Assembly: GCF_001695575.1 (NCBI RefSeq)
Contig: NZ_LUAX01000001.1
Location: forward strand, 1,240,001-1,304,000
DNA from: Vibrio europaeus
Lineage (GTDB): Bacteria; Pseudomonadota; Gammaproteobacteria; Enterobacterales; Vibrionaceae
Length of the DNA: 64,000 nucleotides
Reading direction: 5' to 3'
Shown here: positions 17,757 to 26,359 of the stretch, one piece after another
Position numbering within the stretch: position 1 is the first letter of the stretch
How the letters are laid out: each line of letters starts with the position of its first letter
Position numbers and translations under genes: made by a program
Notes under the pieces: model-generated
What the model was told of the DNA's origin: nothing
Database searches by the model: none
Seen by the model: only the letters and a program-made list of their open reading frames with translations

Positions 17757-18059
17757 TATAGTTTCCGGTACAACCGTTTAGGAGGTGCAATACTACGCTG
17801 AAACAGATTCATAAGGCAGAGCTGATGTGAGCTAAGTCGCACATATGATTGGCAAATCGTAGATTTCATTGTCACCGATCAATTCAGAGTGTGCATTATA
17901 ATATCTTTACAATTAATAGAGAAAACAAATCAGCACCAAGCACCAATAAATGCACACCAAGCCAGTATATATCACTAATTTTTAAACAATAATAAACACA
18001 TAATATCCATATCAATTAACAACAGTAACGACTAATTATCCCTGAATTCATGTAAGTTA

Positions 18060-18192
18060 TGCATAAACCTAAGCATTCCTAGTAAACTCAACTAAGCTAT
18101 TAGGAGGTGACGGTGATTGTTCCGCACATCACCTCTCTATGATATCCATTACTTCCTGTTTGTGGGGTCGCTGAAAGGCGACCATTTTTTTG
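18060..18192 (+). ncRNA. Probable small RNA ending at a strong + strand terminator
   Basis: No + strand protein gene lies between rarD (which has its own terminator at 16293-16323) and 18166, yet a textbook one-directional terminator sits at 18166-18191. Upstream of it GAGGTGA (18104-18110) pairs with TCACCTC (18129-18135), giving a second hairpin. This is the layout of a Hfq-type small RNA: 5' stem-loop, single-stranded middle (about 18136-18163), terminator with a long U tail. The 5' end is not determined; I placed it arbitrarily about 45 bases before the first stem. No named sRNA family is recognised. Confidence 0.55.
18166..18191 (+). terminator. Orphan intrinsic terminator
   Basis: GGTCGC (18166-18171) pairs with GCGACC (18178-18183) around TGAAAG, followed by A and seven T. 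There is no T run on the minus side, so it acts only on + strand transcripts. Confidence 0.85.
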
Positions 18193-18218
18193 TGCCGGCC
18201 TTATGTTGCAAACAACAA

Positions 18219-18240
18219 AAAAGCAGCCGAGGCTGCTTTT
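18219..18240. terminator. Terminator of the 73-residue gene
   Basis: AAAAGCAGCC pairs with GGCTGCTTTT around two bases. On the minus strand it follows the stop at 18254 and ends in a T run. It is nearly symmetrical, so it may also act as a backup for the + strand transcript. Confidence 0.75.
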
Positions 18241-18253
18241 AGAATTCTACGAT

Positions 18254-18475
18254 TTAATGTTTAGAGCTTTCAGGCCTGTGCCCGAATTCAGCTTGTTGAT
18301 AAATATCTGCCAGACTGCGATCTTTTCTCTGCTTCGCACTCTTTGCTTTGGCGGCATAATGATAACTTTGATCTTTCAGCGCCTTTTCATGAGCTTTTGC
18401 CGATTGGATAAACTCTGGATCGGACAACGCTTGTTGGCGTAGGCGGTTAACTCGTTCGATGGTTTCCAACAACAT
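18254..18475 (-). CDS. Small helical protein of unknown function behind a LexA-like promoter
   Basis: A 73-residue, strongly charged, probably all-helical protein (ETIERVNRLRQQALSDPEF; AKAHEKALKDQSYHYAAKAK) with no signal peptide or membrane segment. I do not recognise the family. It is a real gene on three grounds: a near-perfect GGGAGGTG ribosome binding site five bases before the ATG, a good sigma-70 promoter upstream, and a terminator 14 bases after the stop. The promoter region carries two near-consensus LexA boxes, so DNA-damage induction is a possibility, inferred only. Confidence 0.75.
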   Translation of the reverse strand: MLLETIERVNRLRQQALSDPEFIQSAKAHEKALKDQSYHYAAKAKSAKQRKDRSLADIYQQAEFGHRPESSKH

Positions 18476-18493
18476 AATACACCTCCCATTTAA

Positions 18494-18560
18494 CTGTATT
18501 TATAACCAGTATAGACCTATACAGTTTTAGATCAAGAAAATACTGTATATATAAACATGA
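18494..18560 (-). promoter_or_regulatory. Sigma-70 promoter with two LexA-like boxes
   Basis: On the minus strand the -35 TTGATC (18530-18535) and -10 TATACT (18508-18513) are 16 bases apart and would start transcription about 25 bases before the 73-residue gene. CTGTATTTATAACCAG (18494-18509) and CTGTATATATAAACAT (18543-18558) each match the LexA pattern CTGT-N8-ACAG at seven of eight fixed bases. ACTGTA also occurs inverted between them, giving the perfect dyad AACTGTAT/ATACAGTT (18492-18499/18519-18526). Confidence 0.55.
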
Positions 18561-18636
18561 AATAACTTTAATCTATTGTTATAAATAACAATACTATTAA
18601 GCCGCCCATAGGTAAAAGCGCCAATTTCTATATGTT

Positions 18637-18672
18637 CAATAGCTCTTACCTATTAATAGATAAGAGCTATTG
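18637..18672. repeat. Perfect 12-base inverted repeat in a divergent promoter region
   Basis: CAATAGCTCTTA (18637-18648) and its exact complement TAAGAGCTATTG (18661-18672) are separated by 12 bases. There is no T run on either side, so it is not an intrinsic terminator. It lies 80 bases before the patatin start and could be an operator or an RNA stem-loop. Confidence 0.5.
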
Positions 18673-18751
18673 CAGCTATTTGTAACATCCATTTCTCACA
18701 ATTTATTCTGCTCGATAAGATGCCAATCGAATCGAGAAATTGGATAAAGTT

Positions 18752-19618
18752 ATGAAAGCGATCGTCGTGGAAGGTGGAGCAATGCGCGGTATTTTCGCCG
18801 CAGGTGTTTTGGATTCATTTATTGAAAATGGCTATCAGCCGTTTGATTTTGCCATTGGTGTCTCTGCAGGGGCATCTAACCTCGTGGGTTACTTAGCACA
18901 GCAACAAAACCGTAGCTATCAGGTCATCACTACACTAGCGACCAATAGTGAGTTCTTTAACCCCAAACGCTTTATCAAAGGTGGAAACTTAGTGGATGTG
19001 AAATGGCTCGTTTCAGAATCAGAGAAACAGTTTCCTTTAGATAGAGAACAACTATTTTCGAGTACACCTTTAGTTGCAACAACGACAAATATTGAGACCG
19101 GAAAAGCGGATTATTACCAAGTCACACGCGATAACCTCCACTTGGCTCTTGAGGCAACCAGCGCGTTACCCATCGCCTACAAGCAAACTCCTTGCTTTTC
19201 CGGCGGATGCTATGCTGATGGAGGCGTCGCGGACTCTATTCCTGTGATGGAAGCTTATCGACGCGGCGCAAAAGAAATTACCGTGGTTTTATCGCATCCT
19301 TTAAGCTATGAAATGCCTCAAACTAGAGCGTCTTGGTTACTCAAAAGGCTGCTTGCGAAATACCCCATGATTGGTAAAGCGATGGCAAATCGAGCAACAA
19401 GCTACAACAAGTCACTAGAGTTTATCCGTCGTCCACCGAAAGATGTCACGATACGAGTGATTGCTCCGCCAGAAGATTTCGCCGTTAAGCGCTTAACGAT
19501 GAAAAGAGAGTTGCTCGACAAAGGCTACCAAATGGGAGTTCTTGAAGGAGATAAACATCTGGCAAGCCGCGGTGGAGTCTATGGATTAACAGAGGAAAAC
19601 TGTCATTTCTGTTTATAA
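18752..19618 (+). CDS. Patatin-like phospholipase, YjjU type
   Basis: A 288-residue protein with the full catalytic set of patatins: the glycine-rich oxyanion segment GGAMRG at residues 8-13, the nucleophile elbow GVSAG with Ser38, and the aspartate in DGG (YADGGVAD). These enzymes hydrolyse acyl esters of phospholipids through a Ser-Asp dyad. The C-terminal RGGVYGLTEENCHF resembles E. coli YjjU. The ATG at 18752 with GGA seven bases upstream is preferred over the TTG at 18740. No signal peptide is seen, so it is cytoplasmic or membrane-associated. Confidence 0.88.
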   Translation: MKAIVVEGGAMRGIFAAGVLDSFIENGYQPFDFAIGVSAGASNLVGYLAQQQNRSYQVITTLATNSEFFNPKRFIKGGNLVDVKWLVSESEKQFPLDREQLFSSTPLVATTTNIETGKADYYQVTRDNLHLALEATSALPIAYKQTPCFSGGCYADGGVADSIPVMEAYRRGAKEITVVLSHPLSYEMPQTRASWLLKRLLAKYPMIGKAMANRATSYNKSLEFIRRPPKDVTIRVIAPPEDFAVKRLTMKRELLDKGYQMGVLEGDKHLASRGGVYGLTEENCHFCL

Positions 19619-19677
19619 AGCTTAAGAATAACGAATTATGTTAGACTCTACGGGCTGCATTCTATTATTCCACCTGT

Positions 19678-19947
19678 ATGAAACTAGTAAAAACTTTAAA
19701 ACCTCTAGGTTGGTTAGTACTCCACTTTTTGATAGGCGTCGAGCTCGCCTACATTTCTATCATCTTAATTGCTATTTTTGGCGCGGGTTATGATGGAACC
19801 ATAGAGGAGATTCAACGAGACGAGCTAATGATAAACGTGGTATACGCAATGTTTATCCTTTATCAATGCTGGTCTGTCTATCGCTTTGGTGTGAAAGGCC
19901 TTCTTCCCATATTAGTAACGTCTCGAAATCAACAAAGGTCGCACTAG
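19678..19947 (+). CDS. Small membrane protein of unknown function
   Basis: An 89-residue protein with two predicted membrane helices (about 10-35, LGWLVLHFLIGVELAYISIILIA in two parts, and 52-70, VVYAMFILYQCW) and a short charged loop between. I do not recognise the family. The ribosome binding site is weak. The stop codon lies inside the loop of a terminator hairpin shared with the convergent oxygenase gene, which supports the gene end. It follows the patatin by 59 bases and may be cotranscribed with it. Confidence 0.6.
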   Translation: MKLVKTLKPLGWLVLHFLIGVELAYISIILIAIFGAGYDGTIEEIQRDELMINVVYAMFILYQCWSVYRFGVKGLLPILVTSRNQQRSH

Positions 19948-19956
19948 GCGACCTTC
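19935..19956. terminator. Terminator shared by two convergent genes
   Basis: AAGGTCGC (19935-19942) pairs with GCGACCTT (19948-19955). The loop contains the TAG stop of the small membrane protein. T-rich sequence follows on both strands. Confidence 0.75.
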
Positions 19957-20559
19957 TTAATGCGCAATATCTAATGAGTTGTCTTTGACGCCATTGACTC
20001 GAAACCAACCAGCGATACTGTAGCGCTCGGTATTGGTTGGCAACACTTCGTGTGGGAACTGCTCGGATAGAAAGACAAACAATCGTCCCGCCTTTGGTGG
20101 AATCGTCGCAACATGGTTATCGCCTAGATCATAAACCACCAGCTCGCCGGCATCTTGCTCCGACCACTCTTCGTTCATATAGAAAACGGTAGTAAGGCGA
20201 CGGTTTTCGTTACCTCTAAAGCAATCCAAATGCTTCTGATAGAAGTCGCCTTTTTCATACTTAGCAAAGTGCGCTTCATATTCGAACAAGCCTAAGAAAA
20301 AGTGGCGGTTAGCTTCTAGACGGATCTGCTCCATTCTAGATAGAAAGCTAGCTACTGGCGCTCCCATCTCAGAGTGTAACCACTGGATTTTATCGCTACG
20401 AATGGCACTTTCTCGCGTCAGTTCTTCATTACGCCCGATCCGCGCCTTGCTCCAATCTTGAGGAATGCAGTCGCGTAGCTCAGCCACTTCTTGGCTTGAA
20501 AGAAAGTCGTCCCAAACGTAATAGCCCTGAGTAAACAAGACGTCAATCAATTGGTTCAT
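19957..20559 (-). CDS. 2OG-Fe(II) dioxygenase, prolyl-4-hydroxylase-like
   Basis: A 200-residue protein with a double-stranded beta-helix core. The iron ligands are visible as H110-x-D112 (KHLDCF) and H170 (FPHEVL), and R179 in ERYSIAGWF would bind the 2-oxoglutarate carboxylate. This is the SM-20/P4H-like group. Such enzymes hydroxylate amino acid side chains using 2-oxoglutarate, O2 and Fe(II); the target is unknown. It lies 113 bases behind the DOPA-dioxygenase-like gene on the same strand, with a small dyad (ATTGTCG/CGACAAT, 20634-20650) in between. Confidence 0.88.
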   Translation of the reverse strand: MNQLIDVLFTQGYYVWDDFLSSQEVAELRDCIPQDWSKARIGRNEELTRESAIRSDKIQWLHSEMGAPVASFLSRMEQIRLEANRHFFLGLFEYEAHFAKYEKGDFYQKHLDCFRGNENRRLTTVFYMNEEWSEQDAGELVVYDLGDNHVATIPPKAGRLFVFLSEQFPHEVLPTNTERYSIAGWFRVNGVKDNSLDIAH

Positions 20560-20672
20560 AGGTGTTGGAGTCCAGTGATTAAATCAGAAGACGCCTTATA
20601 CACAAGTGTACCAAGAACCAACAAATCAGATTAATTGTCGTGACGACAATCGAAGGCGCGCTGACCTAGTCG

Positions 20673-21038
20673 TTAGAAGCGAGACAAATCAATTTTGACG
20701 GGCTCACCAAGCCAATAAGCGTATTCAGTGTGATCTTTGACATCATCGTCAGTGAGCGCATGAACCAATACCGTTAAGCCTTCACGCTTGTTATCTAGCC
20801 ATGACACTACAGACTCAAATTCACTTGCCGTAAACGTGATTGAAAAACTCCACATGGTATGCGGGCCAACGCGCTTCTCGTTAAATCTACCTACTGGCAA
20901 ATCGAACTGACTCAGCGCTTGCTCGCGGATTTGCCGAGCGAACTCGCAAGTCTGTTGATCAAAGTAAACATGAGCATGGTAATTTTGATGAATATTTTTT
21001 GGATAAGACACAGGCAGTTGATTTATTGAGTGGATCAT
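20673..21038 (-). CDS. DOPA 4,5-dioxygenase family protein
   Basis: A 121-residue protein with the conserved blocks of the DOPA dioxygenase family: NYHAHVYFD with the HxH pair near residues 21-23, VGPHTMWSFSITF in the middle and VLVHALTDDDVKDHTEYAYWLG near the C-terminus. Family members open catechol rings of DOPA in betalain synthesis; bacterial members are mostly uncharacterised, so the substrate here is open. No signal peptide. The gene stands between the two-component system and the 2OG dioxygenase, all on the minus strand. Confidence 0.88.
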   Translation of the reverse strand: MIHSINQLPVSYPKNIHQNYHAHVYFDQQTCEFARQIREQALSQFDLPVGRFNEKRVGPHTMWSFSITFTASEFESVVSWLDNKREGLTVLVHALTDDDVKDHTEYAYWLGEPVKIDLSRF

Positions 21039-21108
21039 GGCGCTATCCTATCACTGTCACGGATAAGACTCGCGCCTACTTACAATCATTACAAAAGTTA
21101 GGTGACTT

Positions 21109-21747
21109 TTAAGCCACTATCCCGTGCTCGACCGCGTATTTTGCTAACTCTGCGGTACTATGAAGATCGAGTTTATGTTTGATATTTTGACGGTGAGTTT
21201 CAACCGTTCGATAACTGATATCTAGTAGTGAGGCAATCTTCTTGCTGCTGTTTCCTTCGGCAACAAGTTTAAGTATCGCTTCTTCACGACGGCTAAGCGG
21301 ATTCGGCTTTTGTGCAACGGGCACCACTTCCTGAGAGAAAAGCGTTTGAGTCACTGATTCACAAAAATAAGTCGAACCTTGGTAGACCGTCTTAATGGCT
21401 TGCACCATGCGTCGAGCGCAAATCTCTTTGAGCATATAGCCCACAGCCCCGACTTGCATCACCTTCATGATGTATTCGCGGTTATCATGCATGGTGAGCA
21501 TTAACACTTTTACGTCAGGCATGGACTCCTTAATGACGCGCGTTGCATCGATACCGTTCATCATTGGCATACTGACATCCATCAGCACTACATCCGGCTG
21601 CAATGACTTGACGACGTCTATCGCTTCTAAGCCATTACTGGCTGAACCAATCACTTCGATCTCAGGCTCTGTTTGAAGTCGCGCGATAAATCCATCTAAG
21701 ACAACTTGGTGATCATCAACAATCACTACTTTAATTGGTTCATCCAT
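21109..21747 (-). CDS. NarL/FixJ-type response regulator for the TRAP cluster
   Basis: A 212-residue regulator. It has a receiver domain (1-120) with acidic pocket D11-D12 and phospho-acceptor D57 (LMDVSMP), and a C-terminal LuxR-type HTH (LSRREEAILKLVAEGNSSKKIASLLDISYRTVETHRQNI, about 148-190 in parts). Its start overlaps the end of the kinase gene by eight bases, so they are a cotranslated pair. The neighbouring TRAP genes are the obvious target. Repeated TACGTA motifs upstream of dctP are candidate binding sites. Confidence 0.93.
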   Translation of the reverse strand: MDEPIKVVIVDDHQVVLDGFIARLQTEPEIEVIGSASNGLEAIDVVKSLQPDVVLMDVSMPMMNGIDATRVIKESMPDVKVLMLTMHDNREYIMKVMQVGAVGYMLKEICARRMVQAIKTVYQGSTYFCESVTQTLFSQEVVPVAQKPNPLSRREEAILKLVAEGNSSKKIASLLDISYRTVETHRQNIKHKLDLHSTAELAKYAVEHGIVA

Positions 21748-23101
21748 ATACTAATCCATCCAATTCCAGTAATACGGTAATCTCTGTACCAAAGCCCGGT
21801 TCACTTTCTATTTCAAAGTCACCACCGATAAACTCAACTCGCTCACGCATATTGCGTAGCCCAATACCACTTTTTCGCAGCGATGTGTTTACATCAAAGC
21901 CCACACCATCATCGCGAATAATGAGCTGAAGCATATTACCCATCTGATGCAATATCACGCTTACTGTATTGGCATGGGCGTGTTTTTCGATGTTAGTCAA
22001 TGATTCTTGAGCAACACGATACAAAGTGGTCGCTACTTCTGATTTTAGTTTTCCTGGCTGAGTCGTCAAAGAGGCTTCCACCTCAACGCCTGAATGAGAT
22101 TTAAAATCTTGCAGCAAGGTGTTCATCGCCGCTTCTAAGCCAATATCATCCAATGCGCTCGGGCGTAGATTATGAGAAATATGCCTCACTTCATTAATCG
22201 CTGTCATCAAAGACTGTTGAGACTTAGCTAAATGCTGCTGCAATGGTGCATCCGTTATCTTACTTGATAGCAGCTCTAAGTGGCATTTACTCGACACTAA
22301 TAACTGATTGATTCCGTCATGCAGTTCGCGGGCTAGGTGTTTCTTTTCGTCTTCCTGAAACATCACTGTTTTGTGGGCTAACTCTTTTAAACTTCTATCT
22401 GCCAGACGATGTTCATGCAGGTTCACCGCTAACGTGATGACTACGATCACCCCTACCGTCACTATCATAATCACGATTACGGAGAAGAAGGTGGTTTCGA
22501 TGTTTCGATTCACCTCAGACTTAAGATTAGCAACTTCATAGGTGATGTCTTCAATGTATAAGCCAGTGCCGATCATCCAATTCCATTTATCGAGCCATGC
22601 AGCGTAACTTAATTTAGTTACGTTTTCCCCAGTAGAAGGTTTCTGCCACAGGTAGCGATGGAATCCCCCGCCACTTTGCGCTTGATGCAAAAGCGCCTCT
22701 ATCAGCAAGTCACCATTTTCATCTTGAAGATCGATCAAATTCTTACCAATTAGGTCTGGCATAATTGGGTGAACTAGGTTAATCCCTTGCTCGTCATAAG
22801 CAAAGAAATAGCCATCTTTGTCTTTTCCGTAACGAAGTTTCGACAACACCGCTTTGACTTGCTGTTTCGCAGTGTCTTCATCAAGGCTCTCATCATTGTA
22901 GATGTGTGAAATCGCATCAAATGCCAAATCTACGTGATCTTTGAGTGCCGTTTCCTTAGAGCGAATCAACCCGTCTTCAAAAATTTGGATCTCTTTCTCA
23001 CCTAAGGTTTTCGCCTGATGAATCGAAATCCAACTTGTTAACGCAGTAACCAACAGTAAAGGCAGCAGGCTAAGTAGTATTAGTTTGGCTTGTAGAGGCA
23101 T
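21740..23101 (-). CDS. Cache-domain sensor histidine kinase (NarX/HisKA_3 type)
   Basis: A 453-residue kinase. TM1 is about 6-28, followed by a periplasmic single Cache domain with KDKDGYFFAYDEQGINLVHP and GKNLIDLQDENG, and TM2 about 205-228. The HisKA_3 dimerisation domain has His261 in ARELHDGINQLL, followed by a HATPase with DDGVGFD and GIGLRNMRERV. Cache domains bind small carboxylates or amino acids, which fits control of a TRAP uptake system. The ATG at 23101 with a G-rich site upstream is preferred over a longer TTG-initiated frame. It lies 89 bases after dctM and probably belongs to the same transcript. Confidence 0.9.
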   Translation of the reverse strand: MPLQAKLILLSLLPLLLVTALTSWISIHQAKTLGEKEIQIFEDGLIRSKETALKDHVDLAFDAISHIYNDESLDEDTAKQQVKAVLSKLRYGKDKDGYFFAYDEQGINLVHPIMPDLIGKNLIDLQDENGDLLIEALLHQAQSGGGFHRYLWQKPSTGENVTKLSYAAWLDKWNWMIGTGLYIEDITYEVANLKSEVNRNIETTFFSVIVIMIVTVGVIVVITLAVNLHEHRLADRSLKELAHKTVMFQEDEKKHLARELHDGINQLLVSSKCHLELLSSKITDAPLQQHLAKSQQSLMTAINEVRHISHNLRPSALDDIGLEAAMNTLLQDFKSHSGVEVEASLTTQPGKLKSEVATTLYRVAQESLTNIEKHAHANTVSVILHQMGNMLQLIIRDDGVGFDVNTSLRKSGIGLRNMRERVEFIGGDFEIESEPGFGTEITVLLELDGLVYG

Positions 23102-23190
23102 CCCTTTCCCCCAATGACAACAGAGGCTGCTCACCAAATGGTAAGCAGCCCCACTTTAACAGGAGTCGTTAATATTACGTAACTAAAGGA

Positions 23191-24474
23191 TCACATTCCG
23201 TAGAATTCAGGGAACACGAGCAACGTAGCGAGTACCAGAATCTGAATCGCGATAAATGGCATTACACCACGATAAATATCTCTCGTCGTCACGCCTTTTG
23301 GTGCCACCCCTTTCAAATAGAATAAGCTAAAACCAAATGGTGGGGTCAGGAACGAAGTTTGTAGGTTCATCGCAATCAGAATCGCAAACCACGTCATGTT
23401 AATACCCATGATCTCAGCCACTGGAGCAATGATTGGCACGATAATAAAACAGATCTCTACGAAATCGATAAAGAAGCCAAGGATCAAAATCACAAGCATA
23501 GTGATTATTAAGAAGCCCCACTTCTCGCCCGGAATCTGTAGCATCCATTCTTCGACTAAGTAGTCACCACCTGTATAGGTAAATGCCATAGAGAAGGCCG
23601 TCGCACCCAGTAGAATAGCGAATACCATCGCAGTCACTTTAACCGTCTCTTTTGAAGCCTCGTAAACCATCGACCAGCTAAATTGACGATACAAGATCGC
23701 AAGTACAATGGCACCTGCGCCGCCTAAAGCCGCAGACTCTGTCGGCGTTGCTACGCCAGCGAAGATAGAGCCCAGTACCACGACAATAAGTGCTAATGGT
23801 GGAACAACCGCCTTGAGAGCAGTGATCACTTCTTGCTTGCGGCTTAAACTGCCATCACTTGGCATTGGCTGCGCTGCTTCAGGGTTAAGTTTGGCGTAGA
23901 TTAGGATATAAACCACATAGGCACCAACCAGAACTAGCCCTGGCCAAACCGCCGCTTGAAATAGGTCACCGACTGGCACACCCAGAACATCGCCGAGTAA
24001 GATAAGGACAATAGAAGGCGGAATTATTTGACCCAAAGTCCCTGACGCACAAATGGTGCCGCACGCTAACCCTTTGTCGTAGTTATATTTGAGCATCACT
24101 GGCAACGAGATAAGCCCCATAGCCACAACCGATGCGCCAACAACGCCAGTCGATGCAGCTAGAAGCGCCCCAACCAAAACAGTTGAAATGGCTAAACCGC
24201 CTCTTACGCCACCAAACAGCTTGCCCATAGATTCAAGCAACTGTTCCGCCAATCGAGTCTTTTGTAAAACCAAGCCCATAAATACAAACAGCGGCACTGC
24301 CATAAGTACGGTGTTTTCCATGATGGACTGGATACGGTAAGGCATGAAAGCAAACATATCCATGCCTTCTGCCCAAACACCAAAAATTAACGCGATACCA
24401 CCGAAGGTAAACGCAACGGGAAAGCCAAGTAGCAGTGCAAACAAGGCGACGAAAAACATTACTATACCGACCAT
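23191..24474 (-). CDS. dctM: TRAP transporter large permease, DctM type
   Basis: A 427-residue membrane protein with about twelve hydrophobic helices, including the typical opening MVGIVMFFVALFALLLGFPVAFTFGG. GTLGQIIPPSIVLILLGDVLGVPVGDLFQAAVWPG and FLTPPFGFSLFYLKGVAP are signature blocks of DctM. The large subunit carries the sodium-coupled transport path. It is 12 bases downstream of dctQ, in the usual P-Q-M order. It is longer-loop and closer to the 2-oxoacid/monocarboxylate type by company with its binding protein than to the C4-dicarboxylate DctM. Confidence 0.94.
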   Translation of the reverse strand: MVGIVMFFVALFALLLGFPVAFTFGGIALIFGVWAEGMDMFAFMPYRIQSIMENTVLMAVPLFVFMGLVLQKTRLAEQLLESMGKLFGGVRGGLAISTVLVGALLAASTGVVGASVVAMGLISLPVMLKYNYDKGLACGTICASGTLGQIIPPSIVLILLGDVLGVPVGDLFQAAVWPGLVLVGAYVVYILIYAKLNPEAAQPMPSDGSLSRKQEVITALKAVVPPLALIVVVLGSIFAGVATPTESAALGGAGAIVLAILYRQFSWSMVYEASKETVKVTAMVFAILLGATAFSMAFTYTGGDYLVEEWMLQIPGEKWGFLIITMLVILILGFFIDFVEICFIIVPIIAPVAEIMGINMTWFAILIAMNLQTSFLTPPFGFSLFYLKGVAPKGVTTRDIYRGVMPFIAIQILVLATLLVFPEFYGM

Positions 24475-24486
24475 TTTTAGCCTCCT

Positions 24487-25020
24487 TTATTTGCGTTCTT
24501 GCGAGTAGACAAGGTGTGGATTGACGATTCTATTTAATGAATGTAACAGTAAGCCAACGCCACTGATTGCCATAAAGAAGAATGACAATGGGATCATTGC
24601 TTTAATAATCCAACGGTAAGGTAGGCCGCCCGGATCACCTGAAGTTTCGCCTAATGCATAGCTCTCTTTAGCAAAATCGATCCCGTAGTAAGCCACCAAT
24701 AAGCAAAACGGTAAAAGAAATATAAGAGTTCCAAGTAAATCGATAATCGCTTGAGCCTTATTCGAGAGACGTTCATAGAAGAGATCGACTCGGACATGGC
24801 CGCCTGCTTTTACTGCGTAAGGAACACCAAGTAGGAACACTGCTGAGAACAGATGCCACTCCATTTCCTGAAACGCGATAGAAACGTCGTTAAACACATA
24901 ACGCATCACAACGTCATAGACGACATTCGCCAGTAGCAAAATAAATAATATGCTTGATAACCACCCTAGGAAGTCACCAAAGCGATTAAATACTCGCTCG
25001 ATATAGATTAGGCTTCTCAT
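24487..25020 (-). CDS. dctQ: TRAP transporter small permease, DctQ type
   Basis: A 177-residue protein with four hydrophobic helices and the family blocks MEWHLFSAVFLLGVPYAVKAGGHVRVDLFYERL. DctQ is the small membrane subunit that docks with DctM. It lies between the binding protein and the large subunit genes, with 12 bases to dctM. Confidence 0.93.
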   Translation of the reverse strand: MRSLIYIERVFNRFGDFLGWLSSILFILLLANVVYDVVMRYVFNDVSIAFQEMEWHLFSAVFLLGVPYAVKAGGHVRVDLFYERLSNKAQAIIDLLGTLIFLLPFCLLVAYYGIDFAKESYALGETSGDPGGLPYRWIIKAMIPLSFFFMAISGVGLLLHSLNRIVNPHLVYSQERK

Positions 25021-25130
25021 TCCCTACTCCATGGAATTTTGAATATGCGCCACTATGAATTTGTGGCGCTTTATAAGATAAGTTTTCTTGGGCTTTAGAG
25101 TAAGTGACGGCGTCACCTATTCTGTTATTG

Positions 25131-26219
25131 TTATTGAGCTTGGCTGTTCAGGTACGCGCGGTGAGAAATATCAGTCCACGAACGTACTTGCTTGAGGTAA
25201 TCAGCTTGAGATTTTTGAATCTCTTTCGCTAACTCATCTTTCTCTGCATGTTTCGCTAGCAGACGATCATTTGCTTCACGAAGTGCGTTCATCACTTCTG
25301 GTGGGAAATCCTTAACTTGAACATCAGGGTATTCCGACTTAATAGATACCCAGTTCTTACCACTTTCGTGAGTCGCTTGAGTGTACATATCGTAAGCGGC
25401 GGTGCGCATCGCGACACGTAGAATTTCACGAAGATCTTCTGGAAGACGCTCATAGGTACGCTTGTTAACTAGGAACTGCAGCTCTGAACCTGGCTCATGC
25501 CAACCTGTGTAGTAGTAAGGTGCAATCTTGTGGAAGCCCATACGAAGGTCTAGAGATGGACCTACCCACTCCAGTGCATCAATCGTACGACGCTCTAGAG
25601 AAGTATAAAGCTCACCCGGTGCAATGTTGGTTGGCTTAGCGCCTAGCTCTGCCAAGATCTCTCCAGCGAAACCAGGGATACGCATTTTCAGACCCTGTAA
25701 ATCTTCAACCGAATTGATCTCTTTTTGGAACCAACCACCCATCTGGATATCGGTGTTACCACCAGGGAAAGAAAGAAGGTTGTGTGGAGAATAAACCTGC
25801 TCCATCAGCTCCATACCGCCACCATGATAGAACCATGCATATTGCTCTGCAGGGGTCATACCAAACGGCATAGAAGTAAAGTAAAGCGTGTTCGGTACTT
25901 TACCTTTCCAGTAGTAAGAACCAGAGTGACCTAGGTCGTACTGCCCTGACTTCACCATATCGAAAATACCGAGTGGCGCTTTGTGTTTATTTGCCGAGTC
26001 GATACGAATTTGCAATCGACCATTAGACATCTTCTCAGCCATTGCAGCCATGTTCTTAGTTGCATCACCAAATACTGGGAAGTTTGGTCCCCAAGTTTCT
26101 GCAAGCTTCAAGCGATACACTTTTTCAGCTGCAGTAGCCGAAGTCGCTGCCATAACCAAAGCAGCCGCCACCGCGGTTCCTTTTAACACTCTTTTTAGAG
26201 ATTGTTTGATAAGACTCAT
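25131..26219 (-). CDS. TRAP transporter substrate-binding protein, 2-oxoacid/lactate (TakP-like) type
   Basis: A 362-residue periplasmic protein with a clear signal peptide (KRVLKGTAVAAALVMAATSATAA). The mature part carries KMRIPGFAGEILAELGAKP, GELYTSLERRTIDALEWVG and GWHEPGSELQFLVNK. These blocks, with the Arg in MRIPG and the EWVGP and WHEPG segments, are typical of the TakP/lactate-binding TRAP group rather than C4-dicarboxylate DctP. A monocarboxylate or 2-oxo acid ligand is therefore inferred. The start at 26219 has AGGA seven bases upstream; earlier in-frame starts have none. Confidence 0.9.
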   Translation of the reverse strand: MSLIKQSLKRVLKGTAVAAALVMAATSATAAEKVYRLKLAETWGPNFPVFGDATKNMAAMAEKMSNGRLQIRIDSANKHKAPLGIFDMVKSGQYDLGHSGSYYWKGKVPNTLYFTSMPFGMTPAEQYAWFYHGGGMELMEQVYSPHNLLSFPGGNTDIQMGGWFQKEINSVEDLQGLKMRIPGFAGEILAELGAKPTNIAPGELYTSLERRTIDALEWVGPSLDLRMGFHKIAPYYYTGWHEPGSELQFLVNKRTYERLPEDLREILRVAMRTAAYDMYTQATHESGKNWVSIKSEYPDVQVKDFPPEVMNALREANDRLLAKHAEKDELAKEIQKSQADYLKQVRSWTDISHRAYLNSQAQ

Positions 26220-26359
26220 GTTCATGTCCTTTGTTAACGGGTCATACCTTTTTAGGCATGTTTTATTTCTCATACAGAGTGGTTCATCAATAACCAATAT
26301 GAAATAGGCGCGAACACGGACTGGTTTTAACAACTAAGATGACGCATAGACGAAAGAAT

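Noticed and set aside
17757..18060. An ArgR operator upstream of the arcD-like gene
   Set aside because: Only scattered half-site resemblance (TGCAT and AATATC); no 18-base palindrome fits the ARG box.
20634..20650. The dyad ATTGTCG/CGACAAT between the two oxygenase genes as a terminator
   Set aside because: No T run follows on the minus strand; it could be a small operator but evidence is thin.
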